Source: Modicisalibacter radicis
Lineage (GTDB): Bacteria > Pseudomonadota > Gammaproteobacteria > Pseudomonadales > Halomonadaceae
Reading direction: 5' to 3'
DNA length: 64,000 nucleotides
Assembly: GCF_900961225.1 (NCBI RefSeq)
Contig: NZ_CAAHFN010000065.1
Span: 1 to 64,000 of the forward strand
Both the position numbers and the translations under genes were made by a program. Below the pieces are notes generated by a model. That model made no database searches, was not told where the DNA came from, and saw nothing but the letters and a program-made list of their open reading frames with translations. Below are positions 38,369 through 49,045 of this stretch, in pieces. Each line of letters opens with the position of its first letter. The stretch's first letter is position 1.

Positions 38369-39700
38369 CTACTCGTCGATACGGTTCTCCGCCGAGCGCG
38401 CATGGGCGGTCAGCGCCTCGCCACGCGCCAGCACCGAAGCGGTCCGCCCCAGCGTCGCCGCGCCTTCCGCGGAGCAGTGGATGATCGAGGAACGCTTCTG
38501 GAAGTCGTAGACCCCCAGCGGTGACGAGAAGCGCGCCGTCCCCGAGGTCGGCAACACATGGTTGGGGCCGGCACAATAATCGCCCAGCGCCTCGGCCGTG
38601 TAGCGTCCCATGAAGATCGCTCCGGCGTGGCGCACGCCTGGCAAGAGCGCCTCGGGATCGGCCACCGACAGCTCCAGGTGCTCGGGGGCGATGCGGTTGA
38701 CCAGCGCCAGCGCCTCGTCCTGGTCGCGGCAGCGTATCAGCGCACCACGCGAGCGCAGCGAGGCACGCACGACCGGGGCGCGCTCGAGGGTCGGCAGCAG
38801 TCGCTCGATCGCCGCCTCGACGGCATCGAGGTGCGCTTCGTCCCAGCTCACCAGAATCGCCTGGGCATCCTCGTCGTGTTCGGCCTGGGAGAACAGATCC
38901 ATGGCCAGCCATTCGGGATCGGTGCCGCCATCGGAGACCACCAGGATCTCCGAGGGGCCGGCGATCATGTCGATGCCGACCTGGCCGAACACCGCCCGCT
39001 TGGCGGTCGCCACGTAGATGTTGCCGGGACCGACGATCTTGTCGACCCGCGGCACGCTTTCGGTGCCATAGGCCAGGGCGGCGATCGCCTGCGCCCCGCC
39101 GATGGTGAAGACGTGATCGACCCCCGCCAGGTGCGCGGCGGCCAGGACCAGATCGTTGAGCACCCCGTCCGGGGTCGGCACGACCATGACGATTTCGCGC
39201 ACGCCGGCGACATGCGCCGGGATCGCGTTCATCAACACCGACGAGGGGTATGCCGCCTTGCCGCCGGGAACGTAGATGCCGGCCCGGTCGAGCGCGGTGA
39301 TCTGCTGACCCAGCACCGTGCCGTCGGCTTCGCGGTACTGCCAGGACTCGGGCTTCTGGTGGCCATGATAGGCACGGATCCGCTCCGCGGCGTGAGACAG
39401 CGCTTCGCGCTGGACGACGGGCAGGCTGTCGAAGGCCCGCTCGAGGCGTTCGGGGGTCAGGGTCAAGTCGGCGAGACTATCCGCGTCGAGACGATCCAGG
39501 TCGCGGGTCAACTCGACCAGCGCGGCGTCGCCGCGGGTGCGCACGTCCTGGATGATCCGGCCGACGCGTTGCTGGACCTCGGCGTCGGAAACCCCTTCCC
39601 AGTCGAGCAGGGCCTCCAGCAGCGGATCGAAGTCGTCATCCCGGGTATCCATCCGGGGCATCTTGAAGGTCTCGGCACTATCGGTAAGGGTATCGGCCAT
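38369..39700 (-). CDS. hisD: HisD, histidinol dehydrogenase
   Basis: A 443-residue zinc enzyme that oxidises L-histidinol to histidine in two NAD+-dependent steps. Active-site Glu-His is in [10 protein letters not shown], zinc ligands Gln and His are in [11 protein letters not shown], and the NAD-related loop is [15 protein letters not shown]. It follows hisG by 45 bp on the same strand. In Pseudomonas hisC comes next; here the next gene is the convergent algW, so hisC must be elsewhere. A second in-frame ATG at codon 17 is possible as the start. Confidence 0.97.
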   Translation of the reverse strand: MADTLTDSAETFKMPRMDTRDDDFDPLLEALLDWEGVSDAEVQQRVGRIIQDVRTRGDAALVELTRDLDRLDADSLADLTLTPERLERAFDSLPVVQREALSHAAERIRAYHGHQKPESWQYREADGTVLGQQITALDRAGIYVPGGKAAYPSSVLMNAIPAHVAGVREIVMVVPTPDGVLNDLVLAAAHLAGVDHVFTIGGAQAIAALAYGTESVPRVDKIVGPGNIYVATAKRAVFGQVGIDMIAGPSEILVVSDGGTDPEWLAMDLFSQAEHDEDAQAILVSWDEAHLDAVEAAIERLLPTLERAPVVRASLRSRGALIRCRDQDEALALVNRIAPEHLELSVADPEALLPGVRHAGAIFMGRYTAEALGDYCAGPNHVLPTSGTARFSSPLGVYDFQKRSSIIHCSAEGAATLGRTASVLARGEALTAHARSAENRIDE

Positions 39701-39745
39701 GGTGCGAATCTCGTCTGTCGGCGCTCGACGGGCAAGCGCCGGGGA

Positions 39746-40402
39746 TCAGTAAACCGGGGCGTCTGCGCGGCGTTTCCCGACGGCTTGTCGCAGGCGCTCG
39801 ATCAGCGGCTTGAGACGCTCGTGCTTCATGGTCATGGCGGCCTTGTTGACGACCAGCCGCGTGCTGATGTCGGCGATCAGCTCGCGCGGCTCCATGCCGT
39901 TGGCGCGCAGCGTATTGCCGGTGTCGACGATATCGACGATCTCGTCGGCCAGATTCATCAGCGGTGCCAGCTCCATGGCGCCATAGAGCTTGATGACCTC
40001 GGCCTGAATGCCCTGCTCGGCATAGTAGCGTCGGGCGACATCGACGAACTTGGTCGCCACGCGACGCCGCGCATGGCGAGCCTGCGCGCCGGTGACGCCG
40101 GCGGTCATCAGGCGACAACGGGCGATCTCCAGATCGAGCGGTTCGTAGAGCCCTTCGGCACCGTGCTCGAGCAGCACGTCCTTGCCGGCGATGCCCAGGT
40201 CGGCGGCGCCCATCTGCACATAGGTGGGCACGTCGGTGGCGCGGATCACCACCAGCTTGACGCCTTCCAGGTTGGTATCGAACAACAGCTTGCGGCTCTT
40301 GCCGAGATCCTCGCTGGGCACCACCCCGGCATCGGCCAGCAGTGGCAGCGTCTCGTCGAGAATGCGCCCCTTCGACAGGGCGAGTATCAATTGCTTTGAC
40401 AT
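39746..40402 (-). CDS. hisG: HisG, ATP phosphoribosyltransferase (short form)
   Basis: A 218-residue catalytic subunit of the first histidine-pathway enzyme, which joins ATP and PRPP. The length and the end at about residue 210 show it is the short form, lacking the C-terminal feedback domain of E. coli HisG (299 residues). Short HisG works as a hetero-octamer with HisZ, which is not in this window. Motifs [27 protein letters not shown] and [15 protein letters not shown] (PRPP site) are present. It follows murA by 42 bp, an arrangement also known in Pseudomonas. Confidence 0.96.
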   Translation of the reverse strand: MSKQLILALSKGRILDETLPLLADAGVVPSEDLGKSRKLLFDTNLEGVKLVVIRATDVPTYVQMGAADLGIAGKDVLLEHGAEGLYEPLDLEIARCRLMTAGVTGAQARHARRRVATKFVDVARRYYAEQGIQAEVIKLYGAMELAPLMNLADEIVDIVDTGNTLRANGMEPRELIADISTRLVVNKAAMTMKHERLKPLIERLRQAVGKRRADAPVY

Positions 40403-40444
40403 GGCGACTTCGGTTCCAGGTGTTTCGAGGCGGCTCGGCGAGGC

Positions 40445-41978
<1,534 letters not shown>

Positions 41979-42154
41979 GGGCGTGGTGACTCCTGTCGAA
42001 GATGGACCGGCGACGCGTTCGCGCCGCCGCTATGTGTAGCCTGAAGTGCGCCCATGGTAATGAAAAGCGTCGCCGATGGCGATGCCCCCGAGCCGGCAGC
42101 CGCCGGCCGGCACCGCTCCCGGGCGCCGGGGCGGACGTCGCAAGACGGGCTGAC

Positions 42155-42496
42155 TCAGGCCTCGACGGCTCGTGCCGGGGATGGCAGCAGGCGATCGATG
42201 CCCGCCAGCGAGGTCACCCGGGCCAGCGGCTCGGAGAGACGCACCGATTCAACCTCGAGACCACACTCGCGAGCGCAGCGCAGCCACTCGAGCATGACGC
42301 TGATCGCCGCGCTGCTGGCCCGATTGACGCCCTTCAGATCGAAACACACGACACCGCCCGACTCCTGGGCCCCCAGCCACTCCCGCCCGGCCGCGGCCAG
42401 GCTGGCGGCCACATCGAAATCGGCCTCGCCGCTGGCGGCCAGCGTCCGGCCCCGCACGACCAGGCGCACGCCGTCACGGTCGAGCAATACGCTCAC
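42155..42496 (-). CDS. mlaB: MlaB, STAS-domain subunit of the Mla transporter
   Basis: A 113-residue STAS protein that binds and stabilises the MlaF ATPase. It has VCFDLKGVNRASSAAISVMLEWLR, where the Ser-rich helix corresponds to the anti-anti-sigma-like phospho-site. I use GTG at 42496, overlapping the mlaC stop as GTGA, which yields MSVLLDRDGVRL and the normal MlaB length; the longer frame into mlaC is not credible. It completes the mlaFEDCB order. Confidence 0.9.
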   Translation of the reverse strand: MSVLLDRDGVRLVVRGRTLAASGEADFDVAASLAAAGREWLGAQESGGVVCFDLKGVNRASSAAISVMLEWLRCARECGLEVESVRLSEPLARVTSLAGIDRLLPSPARAVEA

Positions 42497-43161
42497 TCGG
42501 CGCCCCCTTGCGACGACGAGCCCTGCTCCAGCTCTTCGGCCGCGACCTCGGGGGCCCACTCATCGATGACCTTGTCGTAATTGCGATTGTTGTTGCGCAT
42601 CGCCTGGTCGAACTGGTTGCGGAACGTCAGCCCCAGATTGATGCCATTGACGATGACGTTGACGACCTTCCACTGGTCGCCGTCGCGGCGCAGGGTATAG
42701 CTCACCGGATAGACCTCGCCGTTGTCGGCGACCACTTCCATGTCGACGCTGGCCTGATCCTCGTAACGACCGCCCGTTCCCTCCAGAACACGCAGCTCGC
42801 GGTAATCGAAGGTCACCAGGCCCCTGGCATAGGTGTCGATCAACGTCTGGCGAAAGGTATCGACGAAGCGCGAACGCTGCTCCGGCGACGCATTGCGAAA
42901 ATAACGCCCCATGACGCTGGCGCCGATGTAACGGAAGTCGGCGATCCTTTCGAGATTCTCGTCGACCAGCGCTTCCAGATCATCTGGGTGTTCGGCGAAA
43001 TAGTCCTTGCGCCCCTCGATCTGCCCCATCAATTGGCTGATGCTGTCGCGGATCAGTTGCTCGGGCTTCTGCTGAGCCTGGGCCGCGGATGCCATCAACA
43101 GCAGGCCGCACACCGCAGCCAGCCAGCGATAAACGGAAAACCCTCTGCGCATCGTCGTCAT
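42493..43161 (-). CDS. mlaC: MlaC, periplasmic phospholipid shuttle
   Basis: A 222-residue secreted protein. A signal peptide (about 1-29, ending ASAAQAQ) precedes the Tol-Ttg2 (MlaC) domain, seen in the segments YRYIGASVMGRYFRNASPEQ, FVDTFRQTLIDTYARGL and WKVVNVIVNGINLGLTFRNQF. It carries phospholipid between the outer-membrane MlaA complex and the inner-membrane MlaFEDB complex. A downstream ATG at codon 4 is an alternative start. The C-terminal tail is Gln/Ser/Glu-rich. Confidence 0.95.
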   Translation of the reverse strand: MTTMRRGFSVYRWLAAVCGLLLMASAAQAQQKPEQLIRDSISQLMGQIEGRKDYFAEHPDDLEALVDENLERIADFRYIGASVMGRYFRNASPEQRSRFVDTFRQTLIDTYARGLVTFDYRELRVLEGTGGRYEDQASVDMEVVADNGEVYPVSYTLRRDGDQWKVVNVIVNGINLGLTFRNQFDQAMRNNNRNYDKVIDEWAPEVAAEELEQGSSSQGGAE

Positions 43162-43174
43162 ATCTGACTCCCGG

Positions 43175-43639
43175 TCATTCCTTCACCATGTTCGACACGA
43201 ATTGCTGAATCAGCTCTTCCAGCACCAGTGCCTGCTGAGTATCGCGAATCGTGTCGCCATCCTCGAGGGTCTGCGGATCGCCGCCCAGTGACAGGCCGAT
43301 ATACTGTTCGCCCAGCAGCCCGGCGGTGAGTATCGCCGCCGTCGAATCGCGCGGCAGCGCGCCCTCGAGCTTGTCGTCGACCTTGAAGGTGACGCGCGCG
43401 TCGAACCATTCGGGGTCCAGTTCTATCGCCGTGACCTGCCCCACCTCGACACCGGCCAGCGTCACCTTGGAGCGCACCTTCAAGCCGCCGATGTTGGCGA
43501 AATTGGCATGCAGCGTCAGGGTATCCCCCGCCACGCCCGTACCCAGGCCGCTGACTCGCAGCCCCAGGAAGATCACCCCAATCACGCCGGCCAGCATGAA
43601 CAGGCCGACTCCGAACTCCATCATCTTGCTGCGTCTCAT
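43175..43639 (-). CDS. mlaD: MlaD, MCE-domain protein
   Basis: A 154-residue bitopic protein. One membrane helix (about 8-26, [19 protein letters not shown]) is followed by a single MCE domain (about 37-115, [27 protein letters not shown]...) and a short helical tail ending [12 protein letters not shown]. MlaD hexamers form a hydrophobic channel above MlaE. The start overlaps the mlaE stop (ATGA). Confidence 0.96.
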   Translation of the reverse strand: MRRSKMMEFGVGLFMLAGVIGVIFLGLRVSGLGTGVAGDTLTLHANFANIGGLKVRSKVTLAGVEVGQVTAIELDPEWFDARVTFKVDDKLEGALPRDSTAAILTAGLLGEQYIGLSLGGDPQTLEDGDTIRDTQQALVLEELIQQFVSNMVKE

Positions 43640-44478
43640 CCGAGTTCTCCAAACATCGTCGCGGTGAGCACGAAGTCCAGCCCCAGCACCGCCAGCGAGG
43701 AATAAACCACCGTTCGCGTGGTGGCGCGCGAAATGCCTTCCGAGGTCGGCACCAGGTCATAGCCCTGAAAGACCGCGATCCAGGTCACCACCAGGGCGAA
43801 CACCACGCTCTTGACCATGCCGTTGCCGATATCCGCGAAGAAACTGACGCTGTCCTGCATGTTGCTCCAGTAGGAACCCTCGAAAACCCCCAGCCACTGC
43901 ACGCCGATCAGGTATCCACCCCAGATGCCCACCACGCTGAAGCCGACGGTCAGCAACGGCAGCGAAACGAAGCCCGCCCACAGACGCGGAGCGACGATCC
44001 GACGCAGCGGATCGACGCCGATCATCTCCATGCTCGAGAGCTGCTCGGTGGCCTTCATCAGGCCGATCTCCGCGGTCAGCGCCGAGCCGGCGCGCCCGGC
44101 GAACAGCAGCGCCGTGACCACCGGCGCCAGCTCCCGCAACAGCGACAACGCGACCATCTGCCCGAGCGCGTCCTCGGCGCCGAAATCGACCAGGATGGTG
44201 TAGCCCTGCAGTCCCAGCACCATGCCGATGAAGACACCCGAGACCAGCACGATGGCCAGCGACATCACGCCGACGAAATGCATCTGGCGCAACCACAGTC
44301 GCCACCCCTCCCGGGACGGCAGGGCCATGCTCGACAGCACCAGGATCATCCCGGCCCGGCCCAGCGCATCGACCATATCGAGCGTACCCCGGCCCAGCGC
44401 CCGGATCCTGCGGAAAACGGCCCGGGGGAAGGACGCGCCAGGCAATCCCTGGCGATGACTCTCGTGACGGTCACTCAC
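43636..44478 (-). CDS. mlaE: MlaE, permease of the Mla phospholipid transporter
   Basis: A 280-residue inner-membrane permease with about five or six hydrophobic segments from residue 60 on. Family motifs [25 protein letters not shown] and [19 protein letters not shown] are intact. The N-terminal 25 residues (Arg/His/Pro-rich) are not conserved and could mean a later start. It overlaps mlaF and mlaD by four bases on each side. Confidence 0.95.
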   Translation of the reverse strand: MSDRHESHRQGLPGASFPRAVFRRIRALGRGTLDMVDALGRAGMILVLSSMALPSREGWRLWLRQMHFVGVMSLAIVLVSGVFIGMVLGLQGYTILVDFGAEDALGQMVALSLLRELAPVVTALLFAGRAGSALTAEIGLMKATEQLSSMEMIGVDPLRRIVAPRLWAGFVSLPLLTVGFSVVGIWGGYLIGVQWLGVFEGSYWSNMQDSVSFFADIGNGMVKSVVFALVVTWIAVFQGYDLVPTSEGISRATTRTVVYSSLAVLGLDFVLTATMFGELG

Positions 44479-45287
44479 TGGCGGACCCTCGCGGTCATGA
44501 TGTCGGTGACGTAATCCGGCGCCGGGTAATGGAACGGTACCGGCCCGTCGGGCTCGCCATGAATGAACTGGCGCACCCGGGCGTCGCCGGTGTCATCCAG
44601 CGACGCCGGCGTGCCATGCGCCATCACTTGACCATCGGAGATCACGTAGACGTAATCGGCGATCGTCAGGGTTTCCTTGACATCGTGGGAGACCACCACG
44701 GCGGTCAGCCCCAGCGCCTGGTTGACCTTCTTGACCAGCTGCACCAGCACACCCATCGAGATGGGATCCTGGCCGACGAACGGCTCGTCGTAGAGGATCA
44801 GTTCCGGGTCCAGGGCAATCGCCCTGGCCAGCGCCACTCGCCGCAGCATGCCGCCCGACAGCTCCGACGGCATCAACCCCCGGGCGCCCCGCAAGCCCAC
44901 CGCCTCGAGCTTCATCAGGACGATATCGCGAACCATCGCCTCGGACAGGTCGGTATGCACGCGCAGCGGAAACGCCACGTTCTCGAACACGCTGAGATCG
45001 GAAAACAGCGCCCCGCTCTGGAACAGCATGCCCATGCGCCGACGCAGGCGAAACAACGCCCGGCGCGGCAGGCGATGCACGTCCTGGCCGGCAATCCTGA
45101 CCCGCCCCGCATCCGGACGCAACTGCCCCCCCATCAACTTGAGCAGCGTCGTCTTGCCGGTGCCGCTGGGGCCCATGATCGCGGTGATCTTGCCACGCGG
45201 GATCTGCAGGTCGATACCGCGAAAGATTTCCTTCTCGCCGCGGGAAAAGCGCAATCCCTCCACCTCGACGAGCAGCGATTCGTTCAT
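44475..45287 (-). CDS. mlaF: MlaF, ATPase of the Mla phospholipid transporter
   Basis: A 270-residue ABC ATPase. Walker A is at residues 39-46 (GPSGTGKT), the signature [16 protein letters not shown] and Walker [14 protein letters not shown] follow, and the switch His is in VVSHD. A C-terminal extension (from about 240) is the region that contacts MlaB in the family. First gene of mlaFEDCB, divergent from kdsD with 193 bp between the starts. No convincing promoter for it was seen. Confidence 0.97.
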   Translation of the reverse strand: MNESLLVEVEGLRFSRGEKEIFRGIDLQIPRGKITAIMGPSGTGKTTLLKLMGGQLRPDAGRVRIAGQDVHRLPRRALFRLRRRMGMLFQSGALFSDLSVFENVAFPLRVHTDLSEAMVRDIVLMKLEAVGLRGARGLMPSELSGGMLRRVALARAIALDPELILYDEPFVGQDPISMGVLVQLVKKVNQALGLTAVVVSHDVKETLTIADYVYVISDGQVMAHGTPASLDDTGDARVRQFIHGEPDGPVPFHYPAPDYVTDIMTARVRQ

Positions 45288-45368
45288 TCGGACGACTCAT
45301 TGGTGAAAAATTATCGAACATCGTATCCTAACCCATCGTACCACGACCAGCCCGACCCGCTGACGCCC

Positions 45369-45397
45369 TTGCATGCCATCGCCACTGTGCGTTTAAT
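45369..45397 (+). promoter_or_regulatory. candidate kdsD-lpt promoter (TTGCAT-17-TTTAAT)
   Basis: TTGCAT (45369-45374) and TTTAAT (45392-45397) are 17 bp apart in the kdsD-mlaF divergent gap, with the start expected about 80 bp before the kdsD ATG. Confidence 0.55.
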
Positions 45398-45480
45398 GAG
45401 CGCCCGACGCAGCCGCGACAGACCGGCTTGCACCTAGGCAGCTCTTGAGTCCTTTCGCCCCCGGGGCAACAATCATCGCC

Positions 45481-46461
45481 ATGACCATCGATACCGATTT
45501 CGCCTTCCGCACCAGCGCCCGGCGCACCCTGGAGCTGGAACAGCAGGCCATCGCCGCGCTGAGCGGCAAGCTGTCCGACGACTTCGACCGCGCCTGCCGG
45601 CTGATCCTCGCCTGCCAGGGACGCGTGGTGGTCACCGGCATGGGCAAGTCCGGGCATATCGCCCGCAAGATCGCCGCGACCCTGGCGAGCACCGGCACGC
45701 CGGCCTTCTTCGTGCACCCCGGCGAAGCAAGCCACGGCGACATGGGCATGATCACCGCCCGGGATGTGGTCCTTGCGCTGTCGAACTCCGGCGAGACCCG
45801 GGAAATAACCGACCTGCTGCCACTGCTCAAACGCATGGGCACGCCGCTGGTCAGCATGACCGGGCGCCCCGCTTCGGCCATGGCCCGCCACGCCGAGGCC
45901 CATCTCGATGCCGGCGTCGAACGCGAGGCCTGTCCGCTCGACCTGGCACCGACCGCCTCGACCACCGCCGCGCTGGCGCTGGGCGACGCGCTGGCGGTGG
46001 CGCTGCTCGAAGCGCGCGGCTTCACCGCCGAGGACTTCGCCCTGTCACACCCCGGCGGCAGCCTGGGGAGACGGTTGCTGCTCAAGGTCGAGGACCTGAT
46101 GCACAGCGGCGATCGGCTGCCCCGCGTCGCCTCCGGCAGCCCCCTGCGCGACGCGCTGCTCGAGATCACCCACAAGGGGCTGGGGTTCACTTGCGTGGTC
46201 GACGATCAGGGCCGATTGGCCGGCGTCTACACCGACGGCGACCTGCGCCGCACACTCGACCAGCATGGCGACCTGCGCGCGCTGCGGGTCGACGACGTGA
46301 TGACCCGCGGCGGCAAGCGGATCCGCGCCGACATCCTGGCGGCCGAGGCCGTCAGGCTCATGGAAGACAACCGGATCACCGCGCTGGCCGTGGTCGACGA
46401 CGACGATCATCCGATCGGCGCCATTCACATGCACGACCTGCTGGTCAGCGGCGTGATCTGA
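45481..46461 (+). CDS. kdsD: KdsD, D-arabinose 5-phosphate isomerase
   Basis: A 326-residue enzyme that turns ribulose 5-phosphate into arabinose 5-phosphate, the first step to Kdo for the LPS inner core. An SIS domain (about 30-190: VVVTGMGKSGHIARKIAATLAS, LALSNSGETREI, the catalytic-type His in HPGGSLGRRLL) is followed by two CBS domains (about 205-325). The ATG at 45481 matches the family start (MTIDTDF). First gene of kdsD-kdsC-lptCAB. Confidence 0.96.
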   Translation: MTIDTDFAFRTSARRTLELEQQAIAALSGKLSDDFDRACRLILACQGRVVVTGMGKSGHIARKIAATLASTGTPAFFVHPGEASHGDMGMITARDVVLALSNSGETREITDLLPLLKRMGTPLVSMTGRPASAMARHAEAHLDAGVEREACPLDLAPTASTTAALALGDALAVALLEARGFTAEDFALSHPGGSLGRRLLLKVEDLMHSGDRLPRVASGSPLRDALLEITHKGLGFTCVVDDQGRLAGVYTDGDLRRTLDQHGDLRALRVDDVMTRGGKRIRADILAAEAVRLMEDNRITALAVVDDDDHPIGAIHMHDLLVSGVI

Positions 46462-46471
46462 GGAGACAGCA

Positions 46472-47014
46472 ATGCCCTACCCTCCCGAGCTGATCGAGCG
46501 CGCCCGTCGCGTCAGGCTGCTGGTCCTCGACGTCGATGGCGTGATGACCGACGGCCAGCTTTATTTTCAGGCCGACGGCCAGGAAACGAAGGCCTTCAGT
46601 ACCCAGGACGGCCAGGGCATCAAGCTGCTGCGCCAGGCCGGGACCGAAGTGGCGATCATCACCGGCCGCGAGTCGCCGATGGTGGCACGCCGCGCCGCGT
46701 CCCTGGGTATCGAGCACGTCTTCCAGGGGCGCGACGACAAGCTGGCCCTGCTACGCCGGTTGCTCGACACCCTGGGCCTCGAGTTCGAGCAGGTCGCCTA
46801 TTGCGGCGACGACCTGCCCGACCTGGCCCCCATCCGTTGCGCGGGGCTCGGCATCAGCGTACCCAATGCACCGGACTATATTCGTGAACAGGCCGACTGG
46901 GTCACCCGACGCCCCGGCGGTCATGGCGCCGTACGCGACATCTGCGACGGCCTGCTGCAGATGCAGGGCCACTGGACGGCGCTACTCGACACCCATCTCC
47001 ACGGGCGGAACTGA
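46472..47014 (+). CDS. kdsC: KdsC, Kdo-8-phosphate phosphatase
   Basis: A 180-residue HAD-family phosphatase without a cap domain (C0 type), working as a tetramer on Kdo 8-phosphate. The nucleophile motif is D20-V-D22-G-V-M-T-D; IITGRES gives the motif-2 Thr, and AYCGDDLPDLAPI the motif-4 Asp pair. It follows kdsD by 10 bp and precedes lptC by 3 bp. Confidence 0.96.
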   Translation: MPYPPELIERARRVRLLVLDVDGVMTDGQLYFQADGQETKAFSTQDGQGIKLLRQAGTEVAIITGRESPMVARRAASLGIEHVFQGRDDKLALLRRLLDTLGLEFEQVAYCGDDLPDLAPIRCAGLGISVPNAPDYIREQADWVTRRPGGHGAVRDICDGLLQMQGHWTALLDTHLHGRN

Positions 47015-47017
47015 AAG

Positions 47018-47605
47018 ATGCTCCAGCGTCTCTCGCGGCTCTCGTATAAATGGTGGCTGGCGCTCATCCTGCTCGCGCTGGGCGGACTGCTGGCGCTGAT
47101 CGAGCAGCGCGACGACCCACTGCCCGGTCCCGCGCCCACGTCCAGCAATGGCGAACCCGACTACTACCTGGAGGATGCCAGGCTGACCCGCTTCGATGCG
47201 GCCGGCACGGCCCACCAGCGACTCGAGACACCGCGCCTGACCCATACCCCCGAGGATGACGTGACACACCTCGAGACACCCGACGCCCGGCTCGTCGACG
47301 ACCACGGCCGGGTCTGGTTCGCCAACGCCGACACGGGTAGGCTGGGGGCCAACGCCAATCCACTCACGCTGAGCGGCGACGCCCAGCTCGAGGCGCCCGA
47401 ACAGGGATGGCAAATCAACAGCGAGGTGCTGGTCTACGATGCCGACACCGGCCATGCCTGGAGCGAAAGCGAGGCCGTGCTGCGCAAGTTCCAGCAACGC
47501 GTGCGCGGCGATCGCTTCGACGCCTGGCTGGACAGCGGGCAAATGCAGCTCAACGGCAACGTACGCGGCCACCACCCGCCGATCGACGAGGAATCAGGAT
47601 CATGA
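47018..47605 (+). CDS. lptC: LptC, inner-membrane LPS transport protein
   Basis: A 195-residue bitopic protein with one N-terminal helix (about 11-29, WWLALILLALGGLLALI) and a periplasmic beta-jellyroll (YLEDARLTRFDAAGTAHQRLETPRL and further strands) that receives LPS from LptBFG and passes it to LptA. Its stop overlaps the start of lptA. Confidence 0.93.
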   Translation: MLQRLSRLSYKWWLALILLALGGLLALIEQRDDPLPGPAPTSSNGEPDYYLEDARLTRFDAAGTAHQRLETPRLTHTPEDDVTHLETPDARLVDDHGRVWFANADTGRLGANANPLTLSGDAQLEAPEQGWQINSEVLVYDADTGHAWSESEAVLRKFQQRVRGDRFDAWLDSGQMQLNGNVRGHHPPIDEESGS

Positions 47606-48123
47606 TGCGCACCCTTCTCGCCGCCCTAAGCCTGTCCGGCGCGGCGCTGCTCGCCGCGCCGGCCCTGGCGCTGGACAGCGATGCCAACCAGCCGATCAAC
47701 ATTGCCGCCGACCGTCTGGACCTCGACGATCGGGCCGGCACCGCCGTCTACACCGGCGATGTCGACATGCAGCAGGGCAGCATGAAGCTCACCGCCCAGC
47801 GCGTCGAGATCGAGCGCAACGACCAGGGCGAAGTGACCCGGGTGACCGCCACCGGCGACGCCGAGCGCGCCTATCTCGAGCAGCGCCCGGCGCCCGACGA
47901 CCCGCTGGTCAAGGGGTGGGGCGAGACGATCATCTATCACGCCGGCGAGCGGCGCGTCGAACTCGTCGGCCAGGCCGAGCTGCACCAGGCCAGCGACACC
48001 TTCAACGGCGCCTACGTCGAGTATTTCCTCGACAACCGCCAGGTTCAGGCGCGCTCCCAGGCCCAGGGGTCGCAGAACGAGCGCGTGCGCATGAGCCTGA
48101 CGCCGAAGTCGTCCGAACAATGA
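47602..48123 (+). CDS. lptA: LptA, periplasmic LPS bridge protein
   Basis: A 173-residue secreted protein: signal peptide about 1-23 (ending PALALD), then an OstA-like beta-jellyroll ([54 protein letters not shown]). LptA oligomers bridge LptC to LptD across the periplasm. ATG at 47602 overlaps the lptC stop (ATGATG), and a second ATG is the next codon. The longer in-frame reading inside lptC is not used. Confidence 0.95.
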   Translation: MMRTLLAALSLSGAALLAAPALALDSDANQPINIAADRLDLDDRAGTAVYTGDVDMQQGSMKLTAQRVEIERNDQGEVTRVTATGDAERAYLEQRPAPDDPLVKGWGETIIYHAGERRVELVGQAELHQASDTFNGAYVEYFLDNRQVQARSQAQGSQNERVRMSLTPKSSEQ

Positions 48124-48151
48124 CCCCCTCAGCCGAGGAGCTTGCCGCGCG

Positions 48152-48877
48152 ATGAAGACCCTGTCCGCCAGACACCTGGCCAAGAGTTACAAGAATCGCC
48201 GCGTGGTCCAGGACATCAGCCTGTCGATCGGCCAGGGCAGCATCGTCGGCCTGCTCGGCCCCAACGGGGCCGGCAAGACGACCTCCTTCTACATGATCGT
48301 CGGCCTGGTACGCGCCGATGCCGGCGAGGTCATGATCGACGACCAGGACCTCAGCCGGGCGGCAATGCACCATCGCGCCCGCGCCGGTATCGGCTACCTG
48401 CCCCAGGAGGCCTCGATCTTTCGCAAGCTGTCGGTCGCCGACAACATCATGGCGATCCTCGAGACGCGGCGCGACCTGGACAAGCCGGGACGCAGGCGCC
48501 AGCTCGAGCGACTGCTCGACGAATTCCATATCGCCCATATCCGCGACAACATGGGCATGAGCCTGTCCGGGGGCGAGCGCCGCCGGGTCGAGATCGCCCG
48601 TTCGCTGGCCACCGAGCCGGCGTTCATCCTCCTCGACGAGCCCTTCGCCGGCGTCGACCCGATCTCGGTCGGCGAAATCAAGGCGATCATCCGCCAACTG
48701 CGCGATCGCGGCATCGGCGTGCTGATCACCGACCACAACGTGCGCGAGACGCTGGACATCTGCGACAACGCCTACATCGTCGGCGACGGCCAGATCATCG
48801 CCGAAGGCAGTGCCGAAGCGATCCTCGCCAGCAAAAAGGTCCGCGAGGTCTACCTGGGCAACGAATTCCGCCTCTGA
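48152..48877 (+). CDS. lptB: LptB, ATPase of the LPS exporter
   Basis: A 241-residue ABC ATPase that powers LptFG. Walker A is at residues 36-43 (GPNGAGKT), the signature [16 protein letters not shown], Walker [17 protein letters not shown], and the switch His in [12 protein letters not shown]. It is the last gene of the kds-lpt run; rpoN follows after a 168 bp gap that contains a sigma-54 promoter. Confidence 0.98.
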   Translation: MKTLSARHLAKSYKNRRVVQDISLSIGQGSIVGLLGPNGAGKTTSFYMIVGLVRADAGEVMIDDQDLSRAAMHHRARAGIGYLPQEASIFRKLSVADNIMAILETRRDLDKPGRRRQLERLLDEFHIAHIRDNMGMSLSGGERRRVEIARSLATEPAFILLDEPFAGVDPISVGEIKAIIRQLRDRGIGVLITDHNVRETLDICDNAYIVGDGQIIAEGSAEAILASKKVREVYLGNEFRL

Positions 48878-48960
48878 GCGCCTCAAAAACTCACGAAACG
48901 ATGACTGTCAAGCCTCGCACTTCCACGCAAGGCGTCGCCAAGCGGGGCTGGCTCGCATGG

Positions 48961-48976
48961 TGGCACGGTTATTGCT
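48961..48976 (+). promoter_or_regulatory. near-perfect sigma-54 promoter upstream of rpoN
   Basis: The plus strand reads TGGCACGGTTATTGCT, which matches the sigma-54 consensus TGGCACG-N4-TTGCW in full. The invariant GG (48962-48963) and GC (48974-48975) are exactly 10 bp apart. Transcription would start near 48987, leaving about 60 nt before the rpoN ATG. It lies just after lptB. A sigma-54 holoenzyme bound here could either auto-activate rpoN or, without an enhancer protein, simply occupy and repress it. Confidence 0.75.
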
Positions 48977-49045
48977 TTTGCACTTGCAAGCCCCGATCGG
49001 GCAGGATAACGTGTCAGCAAATCCCGTCAGTGAAGTCACGTTGTC

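Noticed and set aside
41979..42154. Small gene or terminator in the ibaG-mlaB gap
   Set aside because: Only short GC-rich inverted repeats (GCCGG / CCGGC type) and no T run, ribosome site or credible frame.
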